A stretch of DNA of 45,725 nucleotides, from contig JAGWWS010000023.1 of the NCBI GenBank assembly GCA_018970255.1, forward strand, positions 1-45,725, written 5' to 3'. The position numbers and the translations under genes were made by a program. The notes beneath the pieces are model-generated. The model was not told where the DNA came from and searched no databases. It worked only from the letters and a program-made list of their open reading frames with translations. This document shows, one piece after another, positions 8,418 through 18,793 of the stretch (its first letter is position 1; every line of letters begins with the position of its first letter). The DNA is from Verrucomicrobiota bacterium. GTDB taxonomy: Bacteria; Verrucomicrobiota; Verrucomicrobiia; Chthoniobacterales; Terrimicrobiaceae.

Positions 8418-10223
8418 ATGCTCCCATCCCGCCTCGCGGCCGAAAACCTCCCGTCCGCCGACACCGCCCTCATCGAACTCCTCCTTGCCTCCGGCCAGTC
8501 CCACCTCTTCGCCGATTGGGACCCCGCCGGAACCCACACTGATGCCAAGCGCGCGTTCCTCGACTCGCTCCAAACCGCCCACCAATCCTACCCCGGCGGC
8601 CTGCCGGCCTACATCGCGAACGCCCGCAAACTCCTCGCCGAGGCCGCCGCAGGGGCGAACCCCTTCGAATGCTACACCCCCGAGCAACCCGACCTCGTCG
8701 ACCTCTCCGCCTTCGGCCCCGAATACGATGAAGCCGAAGCCGCCGGCCTCGCCGCCTTTGCGCACACAGCCGTCGTCCTTGTCGCAGGCGGGCTCGGCGA
8801 GCGCCTCGGCTACCACGGCATCAAACTCGACATCCCCGTCGAAACCGTCGAATCCACCAGTTACCTCGCCCACTACGCCTCGTTCCTGCTGGCCGCCGGC
8901 CGCCGCCTCGGCTGCCAAATCCCGCTCGTTATCATGGTCAGCCGCGACACCGATGCCGGCACACGCGCCTCGCTCGAATCGCACAGCCACTTCGGCCTCG
9001 ACCCCGCGCAAGTCACCATCCTCCGCCAAGAACTCGTCCCCGCCCTCTCCGATATCCAAGCCACACTCGCGCTCGATGGAAAATACCGCCTCGCCCTGAA
9101 GCCCCACGGCCACGGCGATATCCACATGCTCCTCCACACGAGCGGCACCGCCCGCCGCCTCGCCGCCTCCGGCATCCGCCACCTCCTCTTCATCCAGGAC
9201 ACAAACGGCCAGGTCTTCAACGCCGCCCTCGCCGCCCTCGGCACTTCCGTGAAAAAAGGCTACGACTTCAACTCCATCGCCGTGAACCGCATCCCCGGCG
9301 AAGCCGTCGGCGGCATCGCCCGCCTGAAAAAACCCGGCGCGCCCGACCTCACGCTCAATGTCGAATACAACCAGCTCGACCCACTCCTGCGCGCCACCGT
9401 CAGCCCCGAAGGCGACACCCCCGACGCCCGCGGCTTCTCCCGCTTCCCCGGCAACATCAACCTCCTCGCCATCCGCATGGAGCCCTACCTCCGCGTCCTC
9501 GAAAAATCCTCGGGCATCATCGCGGAATTCGTGAACCCCAAGTTCGCCGACGCCACCCGCACCACATTCAAAAAACCCGCCCGCCTCGAAACCATGATGC
9601 AGGACCTCCCGAAACTTTTCCACTCGGGCGAAAAAACCGGCGTCACCGTCTTCGACCGCACCTGGTGCTTCAGCGCGTGCAAAAACAACCTCGCCGAAGC
9701 CGCCGCCAAAGTTTCCCAAAACGGGCCGCCCGAAAGCGCCTCCAGCGCCGAAAACGATTTCTACCTCGCCGGCCGAGAAAAACTCCGCATGGCCGGCATG
9801 GCCGTCGAAGACGCCCCCGCCACCACCATCCGCGGCATCCCGCTCGTCCCCGGCCCCCGCGCTATCCTCCGCCCGTCCTTCGCCCTCACGCTCGCCGATG
9901 TCCGCCAGCGCATCCACGGCGGAAAAATCTCCGGCGACGCCACCCTCGTCCTCGACGGCGACATCCACTTGGAAAACTGCACGCTCCCCCCGGGCTCCTC
10001 CCTCCTCATCCACGCCGCCCCCGGCGCCAAGGTCGCTGTAAAAAACCTCACCGTCTCCCCCGGTGCCCGCTACGAACTCGAACCTCTCACCGATTCCGAG
10101 TTGGACTCCGCCGAAGTCCCCGAGTTCCTCCGCATCCGCGGCTACCGCCTCCTCAACCAAGGCGCCAAGCTCCACCGGTTCGAAACCCCCGGCCACTGGA
10201 CCCTCGATTCCACCTCTCTGTAG
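8418..10223 (+). CDS. UDP-sugar pyrophosphorylase, plant USP type
   Basis: The 601-residue product aligns through its whole length with plant UDP-sugar pyrophosphorylase rather than with the bacterial GalU. The nucleotide-binding motif is VAGGLGERLGYHGIK at 122-136 (plants: VAGGLGERLGYNGIK); further blocks are KPHGHGDIHMLLHTSG, FIQDTNGQVFNA, VEYNQLDPLLRA, GFSRFPGNIN and EFVNPKFADATRT. The family converts UTP and various sugar-1-phosphates into UDP-sugars. It is monocistronic, flanked by repeat DNA and a tRNA, and could supply nucleotide sugars to the epimerase cluster farther on. The ATG at 8418 is chosen because the conserved N-terminal region begins just after it. Confidence 0.88.
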   Translation: MLPSRLAAENLPSADTALIELLLASGQSHLFADWDPAGTHTDAKRAFLDSLQTAHQSYPGGLPAYIANARKLLAEAAAGANPFECYTPEQPDLVDLSAFGPEYDEAEAAGLAAFAHTAVVLVAGGLGERLGYHGIKLDIPVETVESTSYLAHYASFLLAAGRRLGCQIPLVIMVSRDTDAGTRASLESHSHFGLDPAQVTILRQELVPALSDIQATLALDGKYRLALKPHGHGDIHMLLHTSGTARRLAASGIRHLLFIQDTNGQVFNAALAALGTSVKKGYDFNSIAVNRIPGEAVGGIARLKKPGAPDLTLNVEYNQLDPLLRATVSPEGDTPDARGFSRFPGNINLLAIRMEPYLRVLEKSSGIIAEFVNPKFADATRTTFKKPARLETMMQDLPKLFHSGEKTGVTVFDRTWCFSACKNNLAEAAAKVSQNGPPESASSAENDFYLAGREKLRMAGMAVEDAPATTIRGIPLVPGPRAILRPSFALTLADVRQRIHGGKISGDATLVLDGDIHLENCTLPPGSSLLIHAAPGAKVAVKNLTVSPGARYELEPLTDSELDSAEVPEFLRIRGYRLLNQGAKLHRFETPGHWTLDSTSL

Positions 10224-10237
10224 CCCACAGTTTTTTT
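10218..10237 (+). terminator. Weak candidate intrinsic terminator after the pyrophosphorylase gene
   Basis: CTGT-AGCCC-ACAG forms a 4-bp stem overlapping the stop codon and is directly followed by seven T. The stem is short, so efficiency is doubtful, but the position fits. Confidence 0.4.
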
Positions 10238-10304
10238 GAGACTTTCAAAATCCGCTCCCAAAACTACGTTGAAGCTCTCGGAGCGCTAAACAGCGACCGA
10301 ATCC

Positions 10305-10392
10305 GGAGGGGTGGCAGAGTGGTCGATCGCGCCGGTCTTGAAAACCGGAGGGCCGCAAGGTCCCGTGGGTTCGAATCCCACCCCCTCCGCCA
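10305..10392 (+). tRNA. tRNA-Ser (anticodon UGA)
   Basis: The 88-nt cloverleaf has the acceptor stem GGAGGGG / CCCCTCC (10305-10311 with 10382-10388), discriminator G and an encoded CCA at 10390-10392. The anticodon arm CCGGT-CTTGAAA-ACCGG gives TGA at positions 34-36. The long variable arm (GGGCCGCAAGGTCCC) and the T arm with GGTTCGAATCCC confirm class II tRNA-Ser. It decodes UCA and other UCN codons. Confidence 0.97.
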
Positions 10393-10514
10393 TAAAATCG
10401 CGAAGCGAATACACTCTTTTTGTGTGTGGGATGAGAACGCAGTTCGAGCGCCGCGCAGCGGCACAGACCGCGCAATGCGCGGCCTCGCAGAGGCGGAGGC
10501 TGTAAGCCGAATTC

Positions 10515-10533
10515 AATCCCACCCCCTCCGCCA
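10515..10533 (+). repeat. Duplicated 3' end of tRNA-Ser (attachment-site-like or tRNA remnant)
   Basis: AATCCCACCCCCTCCGCCA repeats exactly the last 19 nt of the tRNA (10374-10392), 141 bp downstream. Preceding bases (GGAGG, CTGTAAGCC) loosely resemble the variable arm, and the sequence after each copy shares GCGAAGCG. Either integration at the tRNA 3' end left a direct repeat, or a second tRNA gene copy has decayed. No intact anticodon arm can be folded here. Confidence 0.65.
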
Positions 10534-10562
10534 CAAACCGAGCGAAGCGCGAGTCCGAATCC

Positions 10563-11690
10563 GTGCGTGACGCCGCGAATCTGAAGCGCGAGCATTTTCA
10601 CGTGAAAGCGCCGGTGAATCTTTTCGAGTTTGAGGATGTGGCGAGGGGGAAATTGCGGGCGGAGGCTTATGAATACTACGCCGGCGGGGCGAATGATGGG
10701 ATCACACTTCGCGAGAACCGGAATGCCTATGAACGATTACGGCTGCGTTACCGCGTTCTGCGGGATGTTTCTTTGCGGGATTGTTCCACGACCGTGCTGG
10801 GTCAGCGGATTGCGTTTCCCGTGATGGTCGCTCCGACGGCTTTTCACAAAATGGCTTGCGGGGCAGGGGAGTGTGCGACGGCGCGGGCGGCCGGGCGCGC
10901 GGGAACTATCATGGTGATGAGCACGCTTTCGAATACGCTCATCGAAGATGTGGCCGCCGCAGCGACGGGGCCTCTGTGGTTTCAGCTCTACATTTACAAG
11001 GACCGCGGAGCCACGCTGGATTTGATTCGGCGGGCGGAGGCGGCGGGTTTTCAAGCGCTCGTGCTGACCGTGGACGCCCAGGTGTGGGGACGCCGCGAGG
11101 CGGATGTGCGAAATGGATTCAAACTGCCCGATGGATTGACGGTCGTAAATCTGGCCGAGCATGCGAAGGCCGCGTTTCCCGACGGCGTTTCGGGCTCCGG
11201 GCTCGCGGCGTATGTGGCGAAGATGCTCGATCCATCACTCACTTGGGATGATCTCGAGTGGTTGCGCGCTCAAACGAAACTGCCGGTTCTTGTGAAAGGC
11301 ATCGTGCGCGGTGATGACGCCGCCTTGGCGATCAAACACGGCGCGGCAGGAGTGGTCGTTTCGAACCATGGCGGACGCCAGTTGGATACGGCTCCTGCGA
11401 CCATCGAGGTATTGCCCGGCGTGGTGGATGCTGTTGCGGGTAAGGCTCCGGTTTTTGTGGACGGCGGCGTGCGGCGCGGGACGGATGTGATCAAAGCGGT
11501 GGCCCTGGGTGCGACGGCCGTGATGGTGGGTCGGCCGATCCTGTGGGGATTGGCGGCGGATGGTGAGGAGGGCGCGCTGGCTGTGCTCGAAATGCTGGCG
11601 GCGGAGTTCGATCTCGCCATGGCACTCTGCGGTGCGCGAAGCGTGAGTGAAATTCGCGGAGACCTTGTGGATTCCGCTCTCGCTCGCTGA
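10563..11690 (+). CDS. FMN-dependent alpha-hydroxy-acid oxidase/dehydrogenase (lactate or glycolate oxidase family)
   Basis: The 375-residue TIM-barrel flavoprotein shows the family's features: 'YYAGGANDGITLRENRNAY' near the N-terminus, 'PTAFHKMA', the FMN-binding and catalytic block SNHGGRQLD with the active-site His, and DGGVRRGTDVIKA-ALGA-AVMVGRP. It should oxidise an L-2-hydroxy acid to the 2-oxo acid; substrate (lactate, glycolate or longer) cannot be decided. The start is GTG at 10563 or GTG at 10602; neither has a strong Shine-Dalgarno. Codon use (many GCG, GGG, TTG, TTT) differs from the C-ending preference of the neighbours, and it follows a duplicated tRNA end, both suggesting acquisition. 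Confidence 0.9.
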   Translation: MRDAANLKREHFHVKAPVNLFEFEDVARGKLRAEAYEYYAGGANDGITLRENRNAYERLRLRYRVLRDVSLRDCSTTVLGQRIAFPVMVAPTAFHKMACGAGECATARAAGRAGTIMVMSTLSNTLIEDVAAAATGPLWFQLYIYKDRGATLDLIRRAEAAGFQALVLTVDAQVWGRREADVRNGFKLPDGLTVVNLAEHAKAAFPDGVSGSGLAAYVAKMLDPSLTWDDLEWLRAQTKLPVLVKGIVRGDDAALAIKHGAAGVVVSNHGGRQLDTAPATIEVLPGVVDAVAGKAPVFVDGGVRRGTDVIKAVALGATAVMVGRPILWGLAADGEEGALAVLEMLAAEFDLAMALCGARSVSEIRGDLVDSALAR

Positions 11691-11695
11691 GCCAA

Positions 11696-13507
11696 TCAGG
11701 AAGTCTTTTTCAGTTCCGGCAACAGCGTTTTCAATTCCCCCACGCGGCGCGCAAAGAGGTCGAGCGTGGCCTGGACGGGAGCGGGGTCTGCCATGTCGAC
11801 GCCGGCTTCGCGGAGGGTCTCGACCGGAAACTTGCTTCCGCCACTTGAGAGGAAGCCGAGGTATTTTTCGGCGTCTCCGGATTGGAGCACCTGCGTGGCA
11901 AGCGCGACGGCGGCCGAGAGCCCGGTGGCGTATTTGTAAACATAGAACGCGCTGTAGAAATGCGGGATGCGCAGGCACTCGAGTTCGAGTTCGTCGTCGA
12001 GCGAGAAGCGCGGGCCGAAGTAGGCATCGAGGAGGGCGCGGTAGGTTTTCCGCAGGGAATCGAGCGTGAGCGCGCGGCCGGACTCCTCGTCGGCGTGGGT
12101 GTCGCGTTCGAACTCGGCGAACATGGTTTGCCGGAAGAGCGTGCCGCGGATGTCGTCGAGTTGGCGGTTGATGATGAACGCGCGCATCGCGGGGTCCTTC
12201 GTTGTGGCGAGGAGGTGTTCGGTGAGGAGGACTTCGTTGAAGGTGGAAGCAACCTCCGCGAGGAAGATGGGGTAGTGGTGGTTTTGGAAGGATTGCGCGC
12301 GGCAGGAGCGCAGAGTGTGCATCGAGTGCCCGGCCTCGTGGGCGAGCGTGTAGACATCCGAAAACACATCCGCCTTGTAGTTCATCATGATGTAGGGCGG
12401 GCTCGTGTAGGTGCCGTGGGAAAAGGCGCCGCTGCGTTTGTTTTTGTTTTCGTAACGGTCGCACCAGCGCCCTTCCAGCAATCCATGGCGGAGCGTGGCG
12501 GTGTATTCGGCCCCGAGCGGCGCGAGGGATTGCACGACAAGGTCCACCGCCTCGTCCCATCCGACGCGGGTTTTCACGCCGCCGACAATCGGGACATAGG
12601 TATCGTAGTGGTGGATTTCCGGCAGTCCGAGCGCGGTGCGGCGCAACTCGAAGTAGTCGAACAGGGCGGGCAGGTTCGCCCGGACGGTCGAGATGAGGTT
12701 GTCGTAAATCGCAACCGGGATGTCGTCGGAGAAGAGGGCGGCTTCGCGGGCGCTGGCGTGGTTGCGCGCGCGGGCGTGGAAAATGTCGGCGCGCACGGAT
12801 GCCGCCAGCGACGAGGCGAGCGTGTAGCGGTGGGCGGAAAACTCTTCGTAGAATTGGTGGAAGGCGGCCTTGCGCACGGCGGGTTCGCGGTCCTGCAGGA
12901 ATGAGGAGAAGGAACTCTGCGTGAGTTCGCGTTCGCGCCCCTGGCCGTCGCGGAGCGTGCCGAAGCGCATGTCCACATTCGTGAGCTGCGAAAACGTTTC
13001 GCCGTGCCCGCGGATGGCGGAAGCCCCGAGCGCCAGCAGGCGTTCCTCTGCGGGGCCGAGGGTGTGTTTTTTCAGCCGCCGCAGCTTGCGGAGCGGAATC
13101 GTCCAATCCGCAAGGGCGGGGTCCGCGAGATAATCAGCGAAGCGGTCGTCGGGGATCGCTTGAATTTCGGGAGAGAGGAACGAGAACGCTTCGCCGACAT
13201 GGACGAGGAGGTTGTCGAGGCGCGCCTCGCAATCGAGAGCGGCTGGGTCCGCGCTGTCACCGGCGACGCGGAGCGAGGCGAATTGGCTAAGTCGCTCGAC
13301 GCGCTGGTCGATGGACTTTTCGAATTCCAGGCACTCGGCCAGGACGGCCGCCCCTTCGTTCAGGCGGCCGCGGAAACGCGAGATGGTGGCGTATTCCTCT
13401 TTGAGGGCCGCGAAGTCGGTTTCCCAATCCGCCTCGGAGGTATAAAGTGGCGTGAGGTCCCATTTGTCGGACTCGGGAACTTCGGAGCGGAGCGGCGTGG
13501 TTTGCAT
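11696..13507 (-). CDS. pepF: Oligoendopeptidase F (M3B metallopeptidase)
   Basis: This 603-residue protein has the typical PepF length and order: an N-terminal helical domain starting 'SDKWDLTPLYTSEADWETD', then the catalytic domain with LAHEAGHSMH (HExxH zinc motif) and a downstream FLAEVASTFNE segment carrying the third ligand Glu. It hydrolyses oligopeptides in the cytoplasm. The ATG at 13507 is preferred over an upstream TTG at 13552 because homology begins at the former. Its 3' end is only 5 bp from the convergent oxidase gene, leaving little room for a terminator. Confidence 0.93.
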   Translation of the reverse strand: MQTTPLRSEVPESDKWDLTPLYTSEADWETDFAALKEEYATISRFRGRLNEGAAVLAECLEFEKSIDQRVERLSQFASLRVAGDSADPAALDCEARLDNLLVHVGEAFSFLSPEIQAIPDDRFADYLADPALADWTIPLRKLRRLKKHTLGPAEERLLALGASAIRGHGETFSQLTNVDMRFGTLRDGQGRERELTQSSFSSFLQDREPAVRKAAFHQFYEEFSAHRYTLASSLAASVRADIFHARARNHASAREAALFSDDIPVAIYDNLISTVRANLPALFDYFELRRTALGLPEIHHYDTYVPIVGGVKTRVGWDEAVDLVVQSLAPLGAEYTATLRHGLLEGRWCDRYENKNKRSGAFSHGTYTSPPYIMMNYKADVFSDVYTLAHEAGHSMHTLRSCRAQSFQNHHYPIFLAEVASTFNEVLLTEHLLATTKDPAMRAFIINRQLDDIRGTLFRQTMFAEFERDTHADEESGRALTLDSLRKTYRALLDAYFGPRFSLDDELELECLRIPHFYSAFYVYKYATGLSAAVALATQVLQSGDAEKYLGFLSSGGSKFPVETLREAGVDMADPAPVQATLDLFARRVGELKTLLPELKKTS

Positions 13508-13656
13508 GGGTTCATGTAAATTCGAAACCAGGCGTGCGATCAAACTTTCCAAAGGCCCTTTTTGTTTCCACGGAACCTTCGGCTCTGCGAAGAATGGAGT
13601 ATTGAAGATGAGTTGCCCGCTCCGCCTGCGCTTGTGCGCTTTCAGATTCCCCGTTC

Positions 13657-14304
13657 ATGCTTGAGCAGTGGACCGAGTGGATGCGCCAGGCGATGGCGTG
13701 GATCGAACAAACCGGCCCGGTTGGCTGGGTGATCTTCATCGCTCTCTACGCGCTTTCCTGCGTGCTGTTTCTGCCTGGTTCGGTGCTGAGCTTCGGAGCC
13801 GGTGCTGTTTATGGATTTTGGGGTGGGGCGGTTCTGGTTTCGGCCGCCTCGGTCGTCGGGGCCTTGGCAAACTTCCTCTCCGCGCGGTTTTTGTTGCGGG
13901 GCTGGATGGAGAAAAAATTCGCCGGGAGCAGAAAATTCCAGGCCCTCAATCATGTCGCCACGAAGGACGCCTGGCGCATGATCATTCTCACGCGGATTTC
14001 ACCGATTCTTCCGCACAGCTTGGTGAGTTGTGCGTTTGGTTTGTCGCGGATCGGCCTAGCGCGATTCACGGTTGCATCTTGGATCGGGTTTCTCCCAATC
14101 AGTGCGGCTTATTCCTACGGAGGTTCGATTCTCGGCCACATGGCCAAGGGAGGTCTTCATCAAGGCCCATGGGCCTGGCTCGCCTACACGCTGGAAATCG
14201 GCCTGACGGTGGCAATCACGCTTTGGATCACCCGCGCCGCCCACCGTGCACTCAAATCCACCTCACCGGAGGTTGTGGACGAGAGCGCCGGTTCTCCGAG
14301 TTGA
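13657..14304 (+). CDS. TVP38/TMEM64 (VTT/DedA-like) membrane protein
   Basis: The 215-residue product has about five to six hydrophobic segments (roughly 22-45, 46-72, 105-125, 130-155, 175-195) and the VTT signature: 'ALYALSCVLFLPGSVLSFGA' early, then RFLLRGWMEKKF and 'LTRISPILPHSLVSCAFGLS', i.e. the F/RxxPxxPxxxxNYxxG-like motif with S/C in place of N. Members of the superfamily include lipid scramblases and transporters; the substrate here is unknown. It is divergent from pepF, with 149 bp between them, and convergent with recA. Confidence 0.82.
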   Translation: MLEQWTEWMRQAMAWIEQTGPVGWVIFIALYALSCVLFLPGSVLSFGAGAVYGFWGGAVLVSAASVVGALANFLSARFLLRGWMEKKFAGSRKFQALNHVATKDAWRMIILTRISPILPHSLVSCAFGLSRIGLARFTVASWIGFLPISAAYSYGGSILGHMAKGGLHQGPWAWLAYTLEIGLTVAITLWITRAAHRALKSTSPEVVDESAGSPS

Positions 14305-14325
14305 GGCCGACCAGCGTTCGCCGGT

Positions 14326-15354
<1,029 letters not shown>

Positions 15355-15479
15355 GGTTTTGAAAAGGTTGGGGCACGACTATGCCCCCCCCGAAAACCCC
15401 GGGGAACAAAAATCCGCCCAGCCTGCCGAAAAACCCCACCGCGCTTGATTGGGGGCGGCGCTTCCCCCATCGTTCCACC

Positions 15480-16421
15480 ATGACTGCGGCACCCACGACC
15501 GACCTCATTTCCGAAATCCTCGAACTCAAGCGGGCCCGCAACGCCGTGATCCTGGCCCACAATTACCAGATCGCAGCCATCCAGGAGGTCGCCGATTTCG
15601 TGGGCGACTCCCTCGGCCTCAGCCAACAAGCCGCCGCCACGGACGCCGAGGTCATCGCCTTTTGCGGCGTCCACTTCATGGGCGAAACCGCAAAAATCCT
15701 GAACCCGAAAAAAACCGTCGTCATCCCGGACATGGCGGCCGGTTGTTCGCTCTCCGATTCCTGCCCGGCGGAAAAACTCGCCGCGTTCCTCGAGGCGAAC
15801 CGGGAAAAAAACTACTACACCATCGCCTACATCAATTGCAGCGCGGGCGTGAAGGCGCTCGCCGATGTCATTGTCACCAGCGGCAACGCCGTGAAAATCG
15901 CCAACGCCGCCCCCGCCGGCCGCAACATCCTCTTCGTCCCCGACCAAAACCTCGGCGCGTGGGTCATCGAAAAAACCGGCCGGCCGATGGACCTCTGGCA
16001 GGGCAGTTGCTATGTCCATGTCGAGTTCACGCGCGACAGCATCCACCGCATCAAGTCGCAGCACCCCGGCGCCGTCACCGTCGCCCACCCCGAGTGCACG
16101 CTCGCCGTCCGGATGCTCGCCGACGAGGTTTGCTCGACCGAGCGCATGGTCACCTACTGCCGCGACAGTGCCGCGAAGGATTTCATCATCGTCACCGAGA
16201 GCGGCATGCTCCACCGCCTGCGCCGCGAACTCCCGCACAAGAACTTCATCCCCGGCCCCACCGACGCCTGCGCCTGCGCGGATTGCCGCTACATGAAAAT
16301 GAACACGCTCGAAAAACTGCGCGACTGCCTCGCGAACCTCGAGCCGCAAATCCACATTCCCGAGGACATCCGCGCGCGCGCCGAACGCTCCGTCCGCCGA
16401 ATGCTCGAACTTTCCAAATAG
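15480..16421 (+). CDS. nadA: Quinolinate synthase NadA
   Basis: The 313-residue protein has the three-fold NadA architecture: 'AHNYQIAAIQEVADFVGDS' at the N-terminus, 'CGVHFMGETAKILNP', 'CSLSDSCPAEKL', 'YINCSAGVKALAD', the HPEC motif and C-terminal DACACADCRYM. Three conserved cysteines bind a [4Fe-4S] cluster. It condenses iminoaspartate with dihydroxyacetone phosphate to quinolinate in NAD synthesis. No nadB or nadC lies nearby. The downstream metal ATPase begins 11 bp after its stop, so the two are probably cotranscribed. Confidence 0.95.
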   Translation: MTAAPTTDLISEILELKRARNAVILAHNYQIAAIQEVADFVGDSLGLSQQAAATDAEVIAFCGVHFMGETAKILNPKKTVVIPDMAAGCSLSDSCPAEKLAAFLEANREKNYYTIAYINCSAGVKALADVIVTSGNAVKIANAAPAGRNILFVPDQNLGAWVIEKTGRPMDLWQGSCYVHVEFTRDSIHRIKSQHPGAVTVAHPECTLAVRMLADEVCSTERMVTYCRDSAAKDFIIVTESGMLHRLRRELPHKNFIPGPTDACACADCRYMKMNTLEKLRDCLANLEPQIHIPEDIRARAERSVRRMLELSK

Positions 16422-16432
16422 CGCCCACGCCC

Positions 16433-18793
16433 TTGCCCAAGGAACCCGACATCGAGGAAAGCCTCCGCGAAACCACCCGCTCGATTGCGGGGCATGCCGG
16501 CGTCGTCGGCGTGAAGCCCGTCCCGGGGAAATCCGCCATCGAAATCGAGTTCGACCCGGCCGCCCTCAGCGAGGCCGAACTCCGCCGCATCGTCGGCAGC
16601 CACACGCCGGACGCCACACTCCAAAAACGCACTCTGCGCCTCGATGGCAAAGCCTGCGAAGCCTGCGCGATCCGCCTCGAGGACAAGGTCAAAAAAATCC
16701 CCGGAGTGCGGAAAGCCACCGCCACCTACATCGGCCGTGTGCTTTGCCTCACCTTCGACGAGCGCGCAGGCGACGAACAAACCCTTCTTGAAAAAATCCG
16801 CTCCATCGGCGCAAAGGTCCGCCCCTACACGGTGGAATTGCCCGCCGCCGGCGAAACGCTCTGGAACCGCATCAAGTCGGGTTCGCTGAACGAGGAAATC
16901 TCGGTCGCCCTCGGCCTCCTCTTCCTCATCGCCTCGTTCATTGCCGAGCACGCGCACGGCCGCGACACCGCCCTCACCGGAATCCTCTACGCCGGCGCCT
17001 ACATTTTTTGCGGACAGCAAGGGGTGCGCTCCGCCATTGCCTCCATCCGCGGCGGCGTCCTCGATGTCGATGTGCTCATGGTCCTCGCCGCCATCGGCGC
17101 CGGGATTGTCGGGCAGCCATTCGAAGGAGCCCTGCTGCTCTTCCTCTTCGCCTTCTCGAATGTGCTCCAGAGCTACGCACTCCAGCGCACCCAAAAAGCC
17201 ATCCACTCGCTCCTGAAGCTCCGCCCCGAGAAAGCGCTCGTCCGCCGCAACGGCTCGACCGAACTCGTCCGCGTGGAAGACCTGCAAGTCGGCGAGGTCG
17301 TCCTGTTGCGCCCCGGCGAGCATGTGCCCGTGGACGGCACGGTGGTCGAAGGCTCCGGGCATGTGGACGAATCCAGCCTCACCGGCGAATCCATGCCGGT
17401 CAGCAAAACCGCTGGCAGCCCGCTCTTCGCCGGAACGCTGAACCAAAGCGGTGGCATGGAAATGAGCGTCGGCAAGCGCGCCGAGGATTCCACGCTTTCC
17501 CGGATGGTGAAGCTCGTCGAAGAAGCACAGGCGGAAAAATCCAAGACCCAGCGCTTCCTCGAACACGCTGAGCAATACTACGCCACCGGCGTGATCGCCT
17601 TCACGGCACTCGTCTTCCTCGTTCCGTTCCTCGCGGGCTGGTCGCCGTTCGACGAGGCGTTTTACAAGGCAATGACCGTGATGGTCGTCGCCTCGCCCTG
17701 CGCGCTTGTCATCAGCACCCCCGCAACCGTCCTCTCCGCCATCGGCGGCGCCGCCCGCCGGGGCATCCTGATCAAAGGCGGCTCGCACCTCGAAAGCACC
17801 GCGCAAATCGACATCGTCGCCTTCGACAAAACAGGAACCCTCACCGCCGGAAAGCCCGTTGTTACGCACATCGCCGACGCCACGGGCGCCCATGCCCTCG
17901 ATGGAAAACTCGCGCCCGCGCTCCTCGAAACCCTCGCCGAAGCCGCCGCGCTCGAATCGAAATCCGAACACCCGCTCGCCCACGCCATCGTCCGCAGCGC
18001 GGGCGCACTGGGTTTGCAAATCCCCGAAGCTACCGTTTTCCAATCCACCGCCGGCAAGGGCGCCGAAGCCACCGTCCGCGGAAAACGCCTCGTCGCTGGC
18101 AGCGAGAGGTTCTTCACCGAACTCGGCGCTGCAAACATGGAGCCCACCGCCACCCACGCCGCCCCGCTTGCGAAGAAAGGGCGCACCTGCGTTTGGATCG
18201 GCTCGCGCGAGGGAGACAAAGTCACCGTCCTCGCCGTCCTCGCACTCGCAGACACCCTTCGCTCCGGGGCCGCCGAGATGGTCGCCCGCCTCCACCGCAC
18301 CGGCGTGAAAAAAGTCGTCATGCTTACGGGTGACCAGCGCGCGGTTGCCGAATCCATTGCCGAAGAAGCGGGTGTGGACGAGGTCCGCGCCGGCTTGCTG
18401 CCCGCCGACAAGGTTGCCGCCATCAAGGAACTCAAAAAATCCGGCCGCGTGATGATGGTCGGCGACGGCGTGAACGACGCGCCAGCCCTCGCCACGGCCG
18501 ACATCGGCCTCGCGATGGGCGCCGCCGGAACCGACATCGCCATGGAAACCGCCGATGTGGTCCTGATGGGCGACAAGCTTGAGAACATCCCGCTCCTCCT
18601 CGGCATGGCGCGCCACGCCAAGCGGGTCCTCATCCAAAACCTCACCTTCGCAGGCGGCGTGATCGTCGTCCTCCTCATCGCGGCCTTTGGAATCAATCTC
18701 CCGCTCCCCATGGGCGTCATCGGCCACGAAGGCAGCACGGTCCTCGTCTGCCTGAACGGCCTCCGCCTACTCGCTTACAAACCCAAGAGTTGA
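16433..18793 (+). CDS. P1B-4-type heavy-metal-transporting P-type ATPase (Co/Fe/Zn group)
   Basis: About 786 residues: two N-terminal HMA-like segments (about 12-60 without cysteines, and about 64-135 with ACEAC near residue 74), transmembrane helices, the actuator TGES loop ('[13 protein letters not shown]'), transmembrane SPC (ASPCAL, near 420) instead of CPC, DKTGT (near 464), SEHPL and [11 protein letters not shown]. The last membrane helix carries HEGST near 764, which with SPC marks the P1B-4 group that exports Co2+, Fe2+ or sometimes Zn2+. No ATG fits; the TTG at 16433 precedes the first domain and lies 11 bp after nadA. Its 3' end overlaps the convergent copper ATPase by 19 bp. Confidence 0.88.
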   Translation: MPKEPDIEESLRETTRSIAGHAGVVGVKPVPGKSAIEIEFDPAALSEAELRRIVGSHTPDATLQKRTLRLDGKACEACAIRLEDKVKKIPGVRKATATYIGRVLCLTFDERAGDEQTLLEKIRSIGAKVRPYTVELPAAGETLWNRIKSGSLNEEISVALGLLFLIASFIAEHAHGRDTALTGILYAGAYIFCGQQGVRSAIASIRGGVLDVDVLMVLAAIGAGIVGQPFEGALLLFLFAFSNVLQSYALQRTQKAIHSLLKLRPEKALVRRNGSTELVRVEDLQVGEVVLLRPGEHVPVDGTVVEGSGHVDESSLTGESMPVSKTAGSPLFAGTLNQSGGMEMSVGKRAEDSTLSRMVKLVEEAQAEKSKTQRFLEHAEQYYATGVIAFTALVFLVPFLAGWSPFDEAFYKAMTVMVVASPCALVISTPATVLSAIGGAARRGILIKGGSHLESTAQIDIVAFDKTGTLTAGKPVVTHIADATGAHALDGKLAPALLETLAEAAALESKSEHPLAHAIVRSAGALGLQIPEATVFQSTAGKGAEATVRGKRLVAGSERFFTELGAANMEPTATHAAPLAKKGRTCVWIGSREGDKVTVLAVLALADTLRSGAAEMVARLHRTGVKKVVMLTGDQRAVAESIAEEAGVDEVRAGLLPADKVAAIKELKKSGRVMMVGDGVNDAPALATADIGLAMGAAGTDIAMETADVVLMGDKLENIPLLLGMARHAKRVLIQNLTFAGGVIVVLLIAAFGINLPLPMGVIGHEGSTVLVCLNGLRLLAYKPKS

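Noticed and set aside
10393-10533. A second complete tRNA-Ser gene
   Set aside because: Only the 3' arm is recognisable; no acceptor 5' strand, D arm or anticodon stem can be paired, so it is kept as a duplicated end.
12350-12570. Frameshift in pepF
   Set aside because: The reading frame is continuous through the HExxH region and homology continues on both sides.
15355-15479. LexA/SOS operator upstream of recA
   Set aside because: No symmetrical CTG-N10-CAG-like or GAAC-N4-GTTC-like site is visible in the recA-nadA spacer.
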